NCBI GenBank assembly: GCA_031281345.1
Contig: JAITFN010000061.1
Location: 35,345 to 99,344 of the forward strand
Reading direction: 5' to 3'
Source: Candidatus Fibrimonadaceae bacterium
GTDB taxonomy: Bacteria; Fibrobacterota; Fibrobacteria; Fibrobacterales; Fibrobacteraceae
Length of the DNA stretch: 64,000 nucleotides
The notes beneath the pieces were generated by a model. That model saw only the letters and a list, made by a program, of their open reading frames with translations. It searched no databases and was not told where the DNA came from. A program made the translations under genes and the position numbers. Positions 1 to 9,704 of this stretch are shown here, in pieces (position 1 is the stretch's first letter; each line of letters opens with the position of its first letter).

Positions 1-66
1 GCGAAGATATTTTTCACCGTTGTAAACAGGCATTAACCAAGAAACGAGCGGATCATTTGGTTTCAT
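1..66 (-). CDS. Family 2 glycosyltransferase, N-terminal fragment running off the window
   Basis: The first 22 codons of a gene read off the left edge, too short for the ORF track. The reverse strand opens MKPNDPLVSWLMPVYNGEKYLR; the MPVYNGEKYL stretch is the nucleotide-binding beta-strand signature at the start of GT-A family 2 glycosyltransferases. The same signature occurs in the GT2 genes at 3679 and 12467. The start overlaps the stop of a tiny relic ORF (63..98). Acceptor and donor sugars cannot be inferred from this fragment. Confidence 0.75.
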   Translation of the reverse strand, partial: MKPNDPLVSWLMPVYNGEKYLR

Positions 67-98
67 TTTATACACACACTTACTTTTATGTTCTGCAT
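63..98 (-). pseudogene. Relic start of a deleted GT2 gene (11 codons)
   Basis: An 11-residue ORF reading MQNIKVSVCIK then TGA. Its first six residues match the start of the relic at 9701..9859 (MQNIKVS...), which continues into a normal GT2 signature. Here the reading frame stops where IIVPVYN would be expected, and the next GT2 start overlaps the stop. It looks like the leftover 5' end of a glycosyltransferase joined to another. It could instead act only as a translational-coupling leader. Confidence 0.45.
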
Positions 99-103
99 TT
101 GAA

Positions 104-1411
104 TTAACCCAACCTATCTCCAAAATACTTCGTTAACAATTCTATTATATTTGTAGAAAATTTATGTTTGCGATAAAATTCTTTTTCCTCTTCGGAAAGA
201 GAAAGGAATATCTGCTGAAGAAACAATGGTTTTACAGCTTCAGGAGTTCTTTTATCATATATACCAAAACAAGTTCCTATATACCACTCAATATATTCTA
301 TCCCGTATTTATCAAAATAACCTGATTTATCTAAAAAATCTAAGATCAATTTATTTGTGTACAGAAAATCAAATTGATGCTTGGAGATATCAATATTTGT
401 ACTATTTAATTTACCCGTCATTGAATCACCTACTACACGATAATGACATAAAACATCTTCAACCACAGCCACTTTATTTGCTAATATTAAACCTTTCCAT
501 GAGGGTAAAATAGCTTCATAAGCTATATATTCTGGGCATAGCAACTTATTTTCTTTCAAAAAATCAGAACGCCAAAGTTTATTCCACATATCTGTAAAAT
601 GCATTACAGACATTTTTTCCTCAATAGTTATTTTTGTTTTGCTATCGGGAAAAAATTGATATTGTTTAAGAAAAATAGTTGTTCCGCTATTCAGTTTCAT
701 TTCTGCATTCCAAAAAAAAAGCGTAATATCTGCATCACTATGCTCCGCCACAGCAACACTTTTCCTGCAAGTATCAACATCAATATAATCATCAGAATCT
801 ACAAAAAGAGTATATTTACCTTTGATATATGGATATGCAAAATTTCTTGCAGAACCTAAACATCCACTTTTTTTATTTATAATTTCAATTCTTGTATCTT
901 TATTTGCATATTGTTGCAATATTTGCAATGAATTATCTGTTGAACCATCATAGACACATATAATTTGCAAATTTTCATAAGTTTGATTTATTATTGAATC
1001 TAAGCATTGCGGTAGATATAATTCAACATTATATACTGGGACAATTACTGATATCAAAGGTTCACTAGGCAATTCAGATTTAATAGAATTCCTCTTAAAT
1101 TTATCTTTGTCATAAATAAGTTCTGGTAAAAATTCAAAACCAACCTGTTCTTTTCCATACACCAAGCCCTTACTTTCTAAAAAATTTCCAATCTTTAGCA
1201 ATTCATGATACTCAGCCGATGCAATATATATATATATATCTTCATATATAATATCAGAAGGAGACATAACTGGCAATCCTATGCGAGTTCCTATTTCATC
1301 AGCTTTTGGGTCTATAAAAGCCTTTATTTGCAAATGTTGCTGTTCTAAATCTAGCCCAGTTAAAATTGCTCGCTTATCAGTACCCCAAATGTAAATATTG
1401 TGCGAATTCAT
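104..1411 (-). CDS. GT2 glycosyltransferase with N-terminal Rossmann-like module
   Basis: 435 residues. Residues about 5-95 are a small Rossmann-like module (YIWGTDKR..., then AFIDPKADE and GLPVMSP). Residues about 115-330 are a GT-A family 2 domain with ISVIVPVYN, the DGSTDNS donor-site region and the LFVDSDDYID metal-binding DxD-like stretch. It probably transfers a nucleotide-activated sugar to a growing surface glycan at the cytoplasmic face of the membrane. The start overlaps the stop of the FkbM gene upstream by ATGA, so translation is coupled. The module is shared with eight neighbours; its function is unknown. Confidence 0.88.
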   Translation of the reverse strand: MNSHNIYIWGTDKRAILTGLDLEQQHLQIKAFIDPKADEIGTRIGLPVMSPSDIIYEDIYIYIASAEYHELLKIGNFLESKGLVYGKEQVGFEFLPELIYDKDKFKRNSIKSELPSEPLISVIVPVYNVELYLPQCLDSIINQTYENLQIICVYDGSTDNSLQILQQYANKDTRIEIINKKSGCLGSARNFAYPYIKGKYTLFVDSDDYIDVDTCRKSVAVAEHSDADITLFFWNAEMKLNSGTTIFLKQYQFFPDSKTKITIEEKMSVMHFTDMWNKLWRSDFLKENKLLCPEYIAYEAILPSWKGLILANKVAVVEDVLCHYRVVGDSMTGKLNSTNIDISKHQFDFLYTNKLILDFLDKSGYFDKYGIEYIEWYIGTCFGIYDKRTPEAVKPLFLQQIFLSLSEEEKEFYRKHKFSTNIIELLTKYFGDRLG

Positions 1412-2556
1412 TTTTTTGCCCTTATTAAACCTCGCCTAATATAAGGTTCTTTCAATTCTTTACCATAACTATATAAAAATAACATATATCCTTTTGAGTA
1501 TTCCGTTGCAAAACCATACTTTTCAAGTATTTCTTTCAAAGTTATTTCATCATTTTCTCTGTGATACGTGCATAAAAGAAGTTTTATATCATTTTTATTT
1601 TGCAATATGTTTTTCGCTCCCTGCAAAAACTTTCGTTCTGTACCTTCAATATCCGCTTTTACGAAATTTATTTTATGTCCATTAAAGAAATCGTCAAAAG
1701 CAACTTCATTTTCCTCCGTTACATTCGATATAAATTTATTTATTATTTCAATTTTCTCATTATACGGTTCAAATGTTTTTTGCAAAGCTTTTATCCATTT
1801 TTCTTCACATTCAAACAAGTATATCTTTGAGGCTTTTTCAGCATTTTCCAATGCCCATATACCTTCTGCAGCACCTATATCTACTATAACATCGCCTTCT
1901 TTAACTATATAATTCTCTACTTCATATCTGTGAGGAGAATCCATATCTTGTTCTATGCATAGACCTTTATAATAATTTGCGCATTTACTTTCGTTCCATT
2001 CACTTGGCATATACAATTTTTTACTTTTGTGTAAAATATAATGCATTTTACAGTCATTATCGTAAAGTACATTTGGCAATTCATATTTATGAATAAATTC
2101 ATAAGGGAATATGGAAAATAAATCTTTCTTTAAAAAATCTATAATTTCTTTTATTTCTTCAGGTTGGTTCTGACTGTCTAATTGTAAAAAATAATTTCTT
2201 ATTTTTACCCACGAAATCAGTTCTGAATATTCATAGTCCTCATTTTCTTTAAGGCAATTTTTTTGCAAAAATTCAGTTATTTTATAAGCTGCATCTTGAT
2301 TTTCAACGGAAACTATTATATATGGTTTAATGATAGCATCATTTATTAATGCTTGTTCTGGAATCAATACTGGCAGCCCAAGTCTTGTTTTTATTTTATT
2401 TGCATTGATATCTATAAAAGCTCTGATTTTGATGCCTTTTTGCTCGCAATCAAAAGCTGTGAGAACGCCATAATGCCCTGCTCCCCATATATATATATCT
2501 TTTATGGGGTTTTCACCACAAGCCTCATTAAACGCTATTTTATTGCCAAAAGCCAT
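1408..2556 (-). CDS. FkbM-family methyltransferase with N-terminal Rossmann-like module
   Basis: An N-terminal module (DIYIWGAGHYGVLTAF, AFIDINANK, GLPVLIPEQ) precedes an FkbM-type class I SAM methyltransferase: GDVIVDIGAAEGIWAL is the SAM-binding glycine loop, and VKADIEGTERKFLQGA is the conserved FkbM motif. Likely O-methylation of a glycan residue. The ORF track starts at 2583, but a TTACTATATT promoter-like element lies within that extension and an ATG follows ten bases later at 2556, so I prefer 2556. There is no clear ribosome-binding site for either start. Confidence 0.85.
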   Translation of the reverse strand: MAFGNKIAFNEACGENPIKDIYIWGAGHYGVLTAFDCEQKGIKIRAFIDINANKIKTRLGLPVLIPEQALINDAIIKPYIIVSVENQDAAYKITEFLQKNCLKENEDYEYSELISWVKIRNYFLQLDSQNQPEEIKEIIDFLKKDLFSIFPYEFIHKYELPNVLYDNDCKMHYILHKSKKLYMPSEWNESKCANYYKGLCIEQDMDSPHRYEVENYIVKEGDVIVDIGAAEGIWALENAEKASKIYLFECEEKWIKALQKTFEPYNEKIEIINKFISNVTEENEVAFDDFFNGHKINFVKADIEGTERKFLQGAKNILQNKNDIKLLLCTYHRENDEITLKEILEKYGFATEYSKGYMLFLYSYGKELKEPYIRRGLIRAKK

Positions 2557-2566
2557 ATTCGGAATA

Positions 2567-2576
2567 AATATAGTAA
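2567..2576 (-). promoter_or_regulatory. Promoter-like element TTACTATATT (internal to glycan operon)
   Basis: This is the window-wide TTtCTAtATT element on the minus strand, ten bases before the ATG at 2556. It could give the last three genes of the operon their own transcript with almost no leader. It lies in a gap after the WbsX-like gene. Confidence 0.45.
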
Positions 2577-2602
2577 AAGTCATTGTTATTCAATAAAATG
2601 CG

Positions 2603-3673
2603 CTATATATATTTATCCAACACCCTCTTTGTAGCTTCCAAATATTTCAAACCCCATTTCAAATCCGGTTCTAAATGATTACCTTCTGCCCATTCATTCA
2701 TTGCATTTAGAAATACAAAATTTTCTTCTTTTGAATAAGGTTCAAATTTTTCACATACATGAGCAAGCCATTTTTCATATAGATCAGGGGTAGAATCGTG
2801 TACAATAAAAGCATCTTTTGCTTTCCTTGGGCTATTATCCCAACCAGGGCAAACTCCTGGATATTTTCTGAACGGTCTTGGTATTGGATATGTTTCCAAT
2901 GCTCTTTTAACAATATCATCATATAAACTTATTCTATCTTTTGAGGATTTCAAAACTCTAGATACAGTATCATTAGAGAATATATACGGCAAAAAATCCC
3001 AAACTCCTTCAAATCCGTATAATGTTGGATCCTCATAGAAACCATGTCCCGTTGTAGCTAAAAAATAAAGCCCGTTTTTAAAACCATTTTTCTTAGCTTC
3101 CGTATTCCATAAACTAATCATATCTCTAACATTTGGGATATGAGTTGCTCTATATACTATAAAAAGCGGTTTCTCATTTACTTTAATATATCTTTTATCT
3201 TTAAAAATATTTAATAAAAATCTAATATGATTCAAATGATCTTTTTTACTATACTTTTGTTCCTGCATAATATCATTATTCAAACCATTCCAATTTCTAC
3301 CCCACGGTTCATTCACCCAACATAAACAGAAAGGAAAATTTGGTTTACCGCTTACTACAATTTCATTTACAGGTCTTTCTAGTAACTGCTTGCCGTAAAA
3401 CCAATAATGGTAATAACAAAAGCCGTAAATGCCATATTTTTTTGCCAATTCAGCTTGAGCAATTCTTGACTCTTCCAGTCTCAAATCATAGAAGCCCAAA
3501 TCTGCTGGAATATGTGGCTGGTAATGCTCTTTAAAACGAGGCTTTGCCTTTGCGACATTTGTCCATTCTGTAAAACCTTTACCCCACCATTCATCATTTT
3601 CTGGAATAGGATGAAATTGTGGAAGAACAACGGCTAATGCGCGAAGATGTTTGGAACTATATTCTTTCTGCAT
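2603..3673 (-). CDS. WbsX-like glycan biosynthesis protein (GH99-like fold)
   Basis: About 356 residues from the ATG at 3673; the ORF track uses an upstream TTG at 3694. Motifs AVVLPQFHPIPENDEWWGKGFTEW near the start (quoted in part), YGFCYYHYWFYGK, CWVNEPW and NAMNEWAEGNHLEPD are typical of the WbsX family of O-antigen cluster proteins, which share a GH99-like TIM barrel. The exact activity of the family is not settled. It sits between two GT2 genes, consistent with a glycosyl-processing role. A GGAGG lies 14 bases upstream of the chosen ATG, longer than ideal, so the start is uncertain. Confidence 0.85.
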   Translation of the reverse strand: MQKEYSSKHLRALAVVLPQFHPIPENDEWWGKGFTEWTNVAKAKPRFKEHYQPHIPADLGFYDLRLEESRIAQAELAKKYGIYGFCYYHYWFYGKQLLERPVNEIVVSGKPNFPFCLCWVNEPWGRNWNGLNNDIMQEQKYSKKDHLNHIRFLLNIFKDKRYIKVNEKPLFIVYRATHIPNVRDMISLWNTEAKKNGFKNGLYFLATTGHGFYEDPTLYGFEGVWDFLPYIFSNDTVSRVLKSSKDRISLYDDIVKRALETYPIPRPFRKYPGVCPGWDNSPRKAKDAFIVHDSTPDLYEKWLAHVCEKFEPYSKEENFVFLNAMNEWAEGNHLEPDLKWGLKYLEATKRVLDKYI

Positions 3674-3678
3674 AGTAT

Positions 3679-4929
3679 TTAATGTGGCCTCCAAAAATCT
3701 TGTCCCTCTTTAAGCCCCGCTTGATTGCAAATTTTTGCAATTTCAGAGCTGTATTTTCTGCTACTAATTATAATAAAATAATTTTTGTTTTTTTGTTTTA
3801 AAATTTTAATAGGGGAAATCGCTCCCTTTTTCTTATTTGAATCTAAAAATCCTGTTATATTCCAGTTGTTATATTCACACTGCCGAACCACTCTCTCTGA
3901 ATCTTCTCCTTTTCCCCAAACATAAATATACTTTTTTCGGTTATTTATAGTTATTTTAGGGTAAAAAATAGATGAAAAGTGTTCCTGTAATAATGTTAAT
4001 AATTTTGTTTTATTTTTGTTATTTAAATAGTTTAAATAATTTAAACATTCTTGTGCATATTTCTCGGCAAAAAAACTCTTGTATTTACACTTATTGTACA
4101 TTTCAATTGCCTTTTCATAAACGAATTTTTCATTTTTTTTACCCTTACTTCTATAAAAATAACTTAAGAATCCAAAAAAATGGTTCCTATATGTTATAAT
4201 ATAATTTTCTTTACTTATTTTTTTTTCATCTAAATAATCATATATATATGAATGAACTTTGAAAATAGAGCTTATTTTTTTATAATTTAATATTTTAGAA
4301 TCTCCAGAGTTCACCCTTCTTATGTAATGATAAAAAACATCATCAACCGTTATTATTTTATTGGCATTTACAACTGCTTTTATAAGAAAAATAAGATCCG
4401 CTCCCAAAATGGTATTTTCTTGCAATTGTATGTTGTTATATCGTAAAAAAGAAGCTTTATAAATTGCACTCCACCAATTAAAAAGAAAATGAAATCTATT
4501 TTCTCTAATTTTAGAGTTTAATGTAGGTATTATTTCCACACCGCTATTTTTTTCTTTCACATTTCCCTTTACAACATCAATGCTACAATTTCTGGTACAT
4601 TCATACAATTTTTCATAAAAATTCAAATCAACATAATCATCTTGGTCAACAAATGCTATGTATTCGCCTTTTGCAATTTTTAACCCATTGTTCCTAGCAA
4701 TGCTTTCTCCTCCATTTTTCTTCAAATTCTTAATTACAATTCTTTTATCTTTTTTTGCATATTGCTGTAAAATAGCAAGAGAATTATCTGTACTATAATC
4801 ATTTACGCAAATAATTTGTATTTCTCTCAGACTTTGATTAACCAAACTTTGCAAGCATCTATTTAGCCATTTTTCACCATTGTAAACAGGAACTATAACG
4901 GAAACTTTAATGTTTTTTTTCTGAGTCAT
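3679..4929 (-). CDS. GT2 glycosyltransferase with C-terminal Rossmann-like module
   Basis: 416 residues. The GT-A domain is at the N-terminus (VSVIVPVYNGEKWLNRCL, NDYSTDNS, AFVDQDDYVD). The last ~85 residues form the small module (YIYVWGKGEDSERVVRQC, GFLDSNKKKG, FIIISSRKYS). Compared with the GT2 at 104..1411 the same two domains are in reverse order. GAGGA lies just before the ATG. Likely adds a sugar to the surface glycan; substrates unknown. The middle section is very AT-rich. Confidence 0.87.
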   Translation of the reverse strand: MTQKKNIKVSVIVPVYNGEKWLNRCLQSLVNQSLREIQIICVNDYSTDNSLAILQQYAKKDKRIVIKNLKKNGGESIARNNGLKIAKGEYIAFVDQDDYVDLNFYEKLYECTRNCSIDVVKGNVKEKNSGVEIIPTLNSKIRENRFHFLFNWWSAIYKASFLRYNNIQLQENTILGADLIFLIKAVVNANKIITVDDVFYHYIRRVNSGDSKILNYKKISSIFKVHSYIYDYLDEKKISKENYIITYRNHFFGFLSYFYRSKGKKNEKFVYEKAIEMYNKCKYKSFFAEKYAQECLNYLNYLNNKNKTKLLTLLQEHFSSIFYPKITINNRKKYIYVWGKGEDSERVVRQCEYNNWNITGFLDSNKKKGAISPIKILKQKNKNYFIIISSRKYSSEIAKICNQAGLKEGQDFWRPH

Positions 4930-4935
4930 ATATCC

Positions 4936-5919
4936 TCATCCACCATACCCCTTCGGATGATTTTTATGCCATTGCCATGCATCGGCCATAATTTCTTTAA
5001 GCCCACGCACTGCGTTCCATCCTAGTTTTTCTTTTGCGAGCGAGGTATCGGCAACCAAAATCGGTGGGTCTCCGGCTCTTCTCGGAGCCACCGTATAATT
5101 CACAACCATACCACTTGCCTGTTCCGCTGCTTTGATTATTTCAAATACAGATGCACCATATTCTGTTCCCAAGTTCACAGACATACTACTACCGCCATCC
5201 AGCAAAAATTTCAAGGCTTTCACATGCGCATCTGCCAAATCGCAAACATGAATATAATCGCGAATGCAGCTTCCGTCACGAGTTTGGTAATCATTGCCAA
5301 ATACGGACAAAGTTTCGTTTTTAAGGATTGCACGATAAACAAGAGGAATTAAATGAGTTTCCAATTTATGATCTTCGCCTATGCTGCCATCTGACATTGC
5401 TCCTGCAGCGTTGAAATAGCGAGGGCAAACATATTTTATATTATGCGCAGCATCGCACCATTTTAACATTCTTTCAACAGCTAATTTTGTTTCGCCATAA
5501 GGATTGCAAGGTTCTGCTAAAAATGATTCATTTATAGGGACGTTTTTTACATCGCCATAAACTGCGCAAGTGGAAGAAAACACTATGTTTTTTACCTCAG
5601 TATTAACCATTGTCGTCAAAAGGTTGTGAGTTCCTATAACATTGTTGCGATAATAAGCCAAAGGGTCTTTCATGCTCACACCCACAAGCGCAAACGCAGC
5701 AAAATGAACCACGCCGTCAATTTTGCGGCTTTTAAACACTTGCGTGAGTTTTTCAAAATCCAATAAATCGCCTTCAATAAGCTCAAAATCTTTGACCGCT
5801 TCTCTATGTCCTTCGGAAAGGTTATCGTAAACTACGCAGTTGAATCCAGCATCTGCCAATGCTCTGACTGTATGAGAACCTATGTAACCGGCACCACCGG
5901 GAATAAGGACTGTTTTCAT
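4936..5919 (-). CDS. galE: UDP-glucose 4-epimerase
   Basis: 327 residues, the usual GalE length. It has the NAD-binding GGAGYIGSHTVRAL loop, the SSTCAVYGD serine and the YGETKLAVE catalytic Tyr-Lys pair of extended SDR enzymes. It interconverts UDP-glucose and UDP-galactose in the cytoplasm and so would feed galactose to the neighbouring glycosyltransferases, and to the mutase-like domain at 15959 if that acts on UDP-galactose. A 173-bp gap separates it from the upstream gene, with TTTCTAATTT as a weak promoter match and TAGG before the ATG. Confidence 0.95.
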   Translation of the reverse strand: MKTVLIPGGAGYIGSHTVRALADAGFNCVVYDNLSEGHREAVKDFELIEGDLLDFEKLTQVFKSRKIDGVVHFAAFALVGVSMKDPLAYYRNNVIGTHNLLTTMVNTEVKNIVFSSTCAVYGDVKNVPINESFLAEPCNPYGETKLAVERMLKWCDAAHNIKYVCPRYFNAAGAMSDGSIGEDHKLETHLIPLVYRAILKNETLSVFGNDYQTRDGSCIRDYIHVCDLADAHVKALKFLLDGGSSMSVNLGTEYGASVFEIIKAAEQASGMVVNYTVAPRRAGDPPILVADTSLAKEKLGWNAVRGLKEIMADAWQWHKNHPKGYGG

Positions 5920-6092
5920 TTATAAAACCTATAAGATAAAAATTAGAAAATTTCTATTATTATCCCTAATGCCTCAAAAATACTTCAACATAGTTGGTCC
6001 CTGCCACCCAAGCGAGCATTATATGCCTGCATTTCGTTATCTATGCTTCAAGGCAAAACAGAAAAGACTACCCTCTTATTGGAGATTGTGGT

Positions 6093-7232
6093 TTATCCAT
6101 TAAACTCTGGTATAAGTTTTATTGACTCCATAATAATTGCTTTTTGCTCTTCATTAAAAACATAGTTCCATTTATTATGTAAACTAAGAACTTCATCAAA
6201 ACAAAAAGAATAAGGATTTATTTCCAAAACTTCTTGTGGGATTTTTTTCTTGAGTAACCAAACAGCACTGTTTATTCGCGTTGATCCTATGTATTCAAAA
6301 TATTCAGCTAAATATCCCATTGTAACTTTTATATATGGTAAACAAGGGTGAATATAATCCTGATGTATAAGTAAAGAGCAACCTGGTATCATTCTAGAAT
6401 ACAGTTTTTGCATTGAAAAATTTAATTCAGGTGACTTGCATACATCTAAAAACATTATTTCAATATCATCAGGATATTCCTGCTCTATAATATTGCCAAT
6501 AAACAATTTAATTCTTTCGACACCATCTAAGTGTGCAATATTTTCTCTTACCAAATCACTAAAATCTTTACCGTCGTAGTTAATGGTCTCGCTATATTGC
6601 CGCTTTACAAAATCTACAATACATCGAGGATAAGATGTATTATATTGATTATCATATTTTGCAAGCTCATAAGCATAGATGTATTTATCAATTTTATCTA
6701 TATTTGGATTTTTTAAAAGACCGCTTATAAATGATTCCGTACAGCCACCTGAACAAATTCCAGCATCAAAAATATGCCCTACACCAATAAAATAATATCT
6801 TGCCAGCAGATAATTCAATGTTATTTCTTCAGGGCGTAACATACTTAGATTTTTCTGTTTAATAATACTATATGCACGATTATTGGCAAAAGCCACCAGT
6901 TTTTTCGCCTTTTGAAGATTATCATCAGTATCTATATCTATGTCTTGCAATATAGCATCACTCCAAACCGTATATTTGTTAATTCCTGCTTTTTTTAAAA
7001 TATCAATCACTTCATTTGAGTCAAGAACACATATCACAACATCATAATCGTTTTGAATAACTGCAAATTTCTCGAATGTTAAGACAGGTTTTCCGCAGTA
7101 CGTTGTTCCACCTTTGAAAGTATCCGCAAAGCAATAAATGGAATTTTGATGCTTTTCAGTATAATACTCAAACATCATTTTACCTACGCCTCCTGCACCA
7201 TAGAGAATTTTTTGTTTTGAATTGTTTATCAT
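6093..7232 (-). CDS. Rossmann-like module fused to a SAM methyltransferase-like domain
   Basis: 379 residues. Residues 8-95 are the shared module (KILYGAGGVGKMMFEYY, CFADTFKGG, KPVLTFEKF). From about residue 150 a class I methyltransferase-like fold follows (IFDAGICSGGCTES as the SAM loop, IEIMFLDVCKS as strand 4). It is an atypical, distantly related methyltransferase, so the catalytic role is inferred. GAGGAG nine bases before the ATG supports the start. The gap to the next gene is only five bases. Confidence 0.72.
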   Translation of the reverse strand: MINNSKQKILYGAGGVGKMMFEYYTEKHQNSIYCFADTFKGGTTYCGKPVLTFEKFAVIQNDYDVVICVLDSNEVIDILKKAGINKYTVWSDAILQDIDIDTDDNLQKAKKLVAFANNRAYSIIKQKNLSMLRPEEITLNYLLARYYFIGVGHIFDAGICSGGCTESFISGLLKNPNIDKIDKYIYAYELAKYDNQYNTSYPRCIVDFVKRQYSETINYDGKDFSDLVRENIAHLDGVERIKLFIGNIIEQEYPDDIEIMFLDVCKSPELNFSMQKLYSRMIPGCSLLIHQDYIHPCLPYIKVTMGYLAEYFEYIGSTRINSAVWLLKKKIPQEVLEINPYSFCFDEVLSLHNKWNYVFNEEQKAIIMESIKLIPEFNG

Positions 7233-7237
7233 TATTT

Positions 7238-8389
7238 TTACTCCTCAAACCAATAGGTATGTAATTTTAATGAATTTGAAAATTCTTCCATAATAAGATC
7301 ATATGTAAACTTTGCTTTGACCGTACATATAATTGCAATTTTAGCATCAAGTTCCTTACGTGGTTTCACAATTGATACACCACAAATATCGCCGCCATAT
7401 ACTTTGTTATCCCATATTTCTAATGGTGAATCAAAACCTATGCTTTTTATCATCTCAATATAATTCTCAGCATTTTTTTGACCGAAAAGAATGTATTTGC
7501 CTTCATATTGCTGCAACACATTAGGCAAATCAATAGTATGTTTCAACTTTTTAGCTTTTAGATAGTAATTTGCTTTAATCGCATAGTCAAATAATTCTAA
7601 TTTCGTTTTATCATAATATTTTTCAACAATATTGCGAATGCTATTCATAACATAGTCTTCTGGAGTAAAACACCAAGGTATCGCTAGTGAATAAAAAACT
7701 CCGTCAATATATTTACGTGTATCAGAAGTTACTTGAAACGCTCCTATATTTGGTAATATCCATTGAGAAATATATTCTTTGTTATTTGAAGAGATAGTAA
7801 TTTTTTCACCCGTAACTGAACTGAATAAAAATTTAGTAGCAAGAAAAATATTAGGAAAATTTGATAAATCCTTAAAATTAGTATTTACATACAAGGACAA
7901 ATCGTGCAATACAACAACTGTTCCATCTTCTAAAAAAGGCAATACGGATAAAAAATTCAAGGTTTCAACAGGATGTATGTGCGCTGTATCAATAATCACA
8001 AAATCAAACTTTTTATTGAAACTTTTAATCACTTCTGATGGATCTTTACCGGCAACCAAAGTCCATTGCGGATTATTTGCGTTTTCTAACAAGGCTGCAA
8101 AACCAATGGGTTTATCGTATCTAAGTGTTCTTTCTGCATAATCTATGGAAGTCAAGGTAGTTTCTTTTATATCCTTTATGGCTTGCAATATAAGCATTGA
8201 CCCCCCACCCTCCGCCACGCCTACCTCCAATATATTTTTTGGCTTGAAATGGCGAATTAACCCAAAAAGAAATCGTCTTTCTTCTGTACTCATTTGCATA
8301 AATTTATAAGTTTCTGGTGGTATGGCATTGAACATTTCGAAATCAATGTTTTCTGAAAAATCTGGCAACTCACTCAGTAGTTTATACAT
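7238..8389 (-). CDS. SAM methyltransferase with C-terminal Rossmann-like module
   Basis: The ORF track starts at 8467, deep inside the upstream gene; I use the ATG at 8389 (MYKLLSELPDF) because GGAG lies ten bases upstream and the overlap with the GT8 stop is then only eight bases. NILEVGVAEGGGSMLIL is the SAM-binding loop of a Methyltransf_24-type domain, with FDFVIIDTAHIH as the acidic strand and LHDLS further on. The last ~95 residues are the shared module in a weakened form (KYILFGQKNAENY, IWDNKVYGG). Probably methylates a glycan residue. Confidence 0.8.
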   Translation of the reverse strand: MYKLLSELPDFSENIDFEMFNAIPPETYKFMQMSTEERRFLFGLIRHFKPKNILEVGVAEGGGSMLILQAIKDIKETTLTSIDYAERTLRYDKPIGFAALLENANNPQWTLVAGKDPSEVIKSFNKKFDFVIIDTAHIHPVETLNFLSVLPFLEDGTVVVLHDLSLYVNTNFKDLSNFPNIFLATKFLFSSVTGEKITISSNNKEYISQWILPNIGAFQVTSDTRKYIDGVFYSLAIPWCFTPEDYVMNSIRNIVEKYYDKTKLELFDYAIKANYYLKAKKLKHTIDLPNVLQQYEGKYILFGQKNAENYIEMIKSIGFDSPLEIWDNKVYGGDICGVSIVKPRKELDAKIAIICTVKAKFTYDLIMEEFSNSLKLHTYWFEE

Positions 8390-9704
8390 AGTTTTTCTCC
8401 GACAATAAAAGCCTATTCTCCCATTTATACACTTCCGCATAAGCATGTACAAATCCATTTTCATCATAACCGTATTCTATGAGTATTTTTTTCACAATAT
8501 CATACGCCCGTTTAGTTTCCATGCAAAGCACAACAAAATACTCTTCCATTTTTCCTCGCAACATCTCTGCCGGTTGAACCGTATATTCAAACACTTCTTT
8601 GCCATAATTGGCAGTCAAACCATCTACTACTATATCAGGATATACCTCACTTGATGCAAATATTGTCATTATAGAGGAAATATGCAGCCCTGCTCCCCAG
8701 AATGCAAGTTTGCGATTGCCAATAACCTGCTTAATATATCCAGCAGAATCAGCAAAAATATCCCGCCAGAATAGTTGTATGTATATGTTTGTTGGAAGCA
8801 GAGCTTCTGTTTTGGTAATTTTCTTTCGGCGTTCATATTCAGTTATGAGTTTTTTATCCAATTGGTCGTAAAATGGCGTTAATGCTTTGTATTTGTAGTA
8901 TAAACGCCAATGCTTGGAAATCATAAAAGTAGCATTCAAATGCCACGGTTTTTTTTGACCGATAAAGTGAATAATAACAGGATAATTATAAAAATCTACC
9001 CATTTTTTGAGACTTTTGCAATTTTTAGGGTAAAAAAAATGTCCCATATCTTCTAAATTAAATTTGGCGGATAAAAATTTCGCATATTTTTCTCCTTTTA
9101 TTAAATAGTTAATAACTTCTTGGTCGGCATACCAAGGTTCATTATTTTCAACATACTTGTTGAAAACAACGCTGATAATTTTAGGTAAATTATCAAGCGT
9201 ATATAATTCAGAAAATTTTTTCAAGTCCAACAATAATACACCTGCATTAAAATAATACCAATCATATTCTAAATCAAGAATTTTAGAACGCTTATATGAA
9301 TTGGTTACATCTGAAACCACTCCAGCAATTTTTCCTTCTAAATCTTCATTCCATAATTCTGCAATTTCACCATTTATAATCGTATCGCCATCAATATATA
9401 TTATCCTCTCTAGTTCAGGCAATATCGCTGGAAGGAAAAAACGATAATATGTTTCAACTGTTAAATGCTCAGGAATAGTAAGTGCTTTATCATCATATTC
9501 AAATCCATAATAATTCCACTTCCCATGTGGAAAACGTTCTGATAATGACGATAATTTTGCTTTATTTTCATCGGATAATCTATTAGAAATCACGTGAAAA
9601 TGTATTTCTGATTTAGTATTTGCTAGCATAGATGCCATAGACACGCAAGTAGGCTCTGCGTATCCATCGTCAAGGCAATATGCTATATGTATAGTACTAT
9701 TCAT
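8382..9704 (-). CDS. GT8 glycosyltransferase with C-terminal Rossmann-like module
   Basis: 440 residues. The N-terminal ~270 residues are a family 8 retaining glycosyltransferase: HIAYCLDDGYAEPTCVS opening, the IIYIDGDTIING DxD motif, and WYADQEVINY and HFIGQKKPWH near the end, as in LgtC-like galactosyl- and glucosyltransferases. The last ~100 residues are the shared module (KLAFWGAGLHISSIMTI, IVVDGLTANYGKEV). UDP-galactose or UDP-glucose is the likely donor by family. The ATG overlaps the stop of the 52-codon relic upstream (ATGA), so the relic may be translated to couple this gene. Confidence 0.88.
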   Translation of the reverse strand: MNSTIHIAYCLDDGYAEPTCVSMASMLANTKSEIHFHVISNRLSDENKAKLSSLSERFPHGKWNYYGFEYDDKALTIPEHLTVETYYRFFLPAILPELERIIYIDGDTIINGEIAELWNEDLEGKIAGVVSDVTNSYKRSKILDLEYDWYYFNAGVLLLDLKKFSELYTLDNLPKIISVVFNKYVENNEPWYADQEVINYLIKGEKYAKFLSAKFNLEDMGHFFYPKNCKSLKKWVDFYNYPVIIHFIGQKKPWHLNATFMISKHWRLYYKYKALTPFYDQLDKKLITEYERRKKITKTEALLPTNIYIQLFWRDIFADSAGYIKQVIGNRKLAFWGAGLHISSIMTIFASSEVYPDIVVDGLTANYGKEVFEYTVQPAEMLRGKMEEYFVVLCMETKRAYDIVKKILIEYGYDENGFVHAYAEVYKWENRLLLSEKNYV

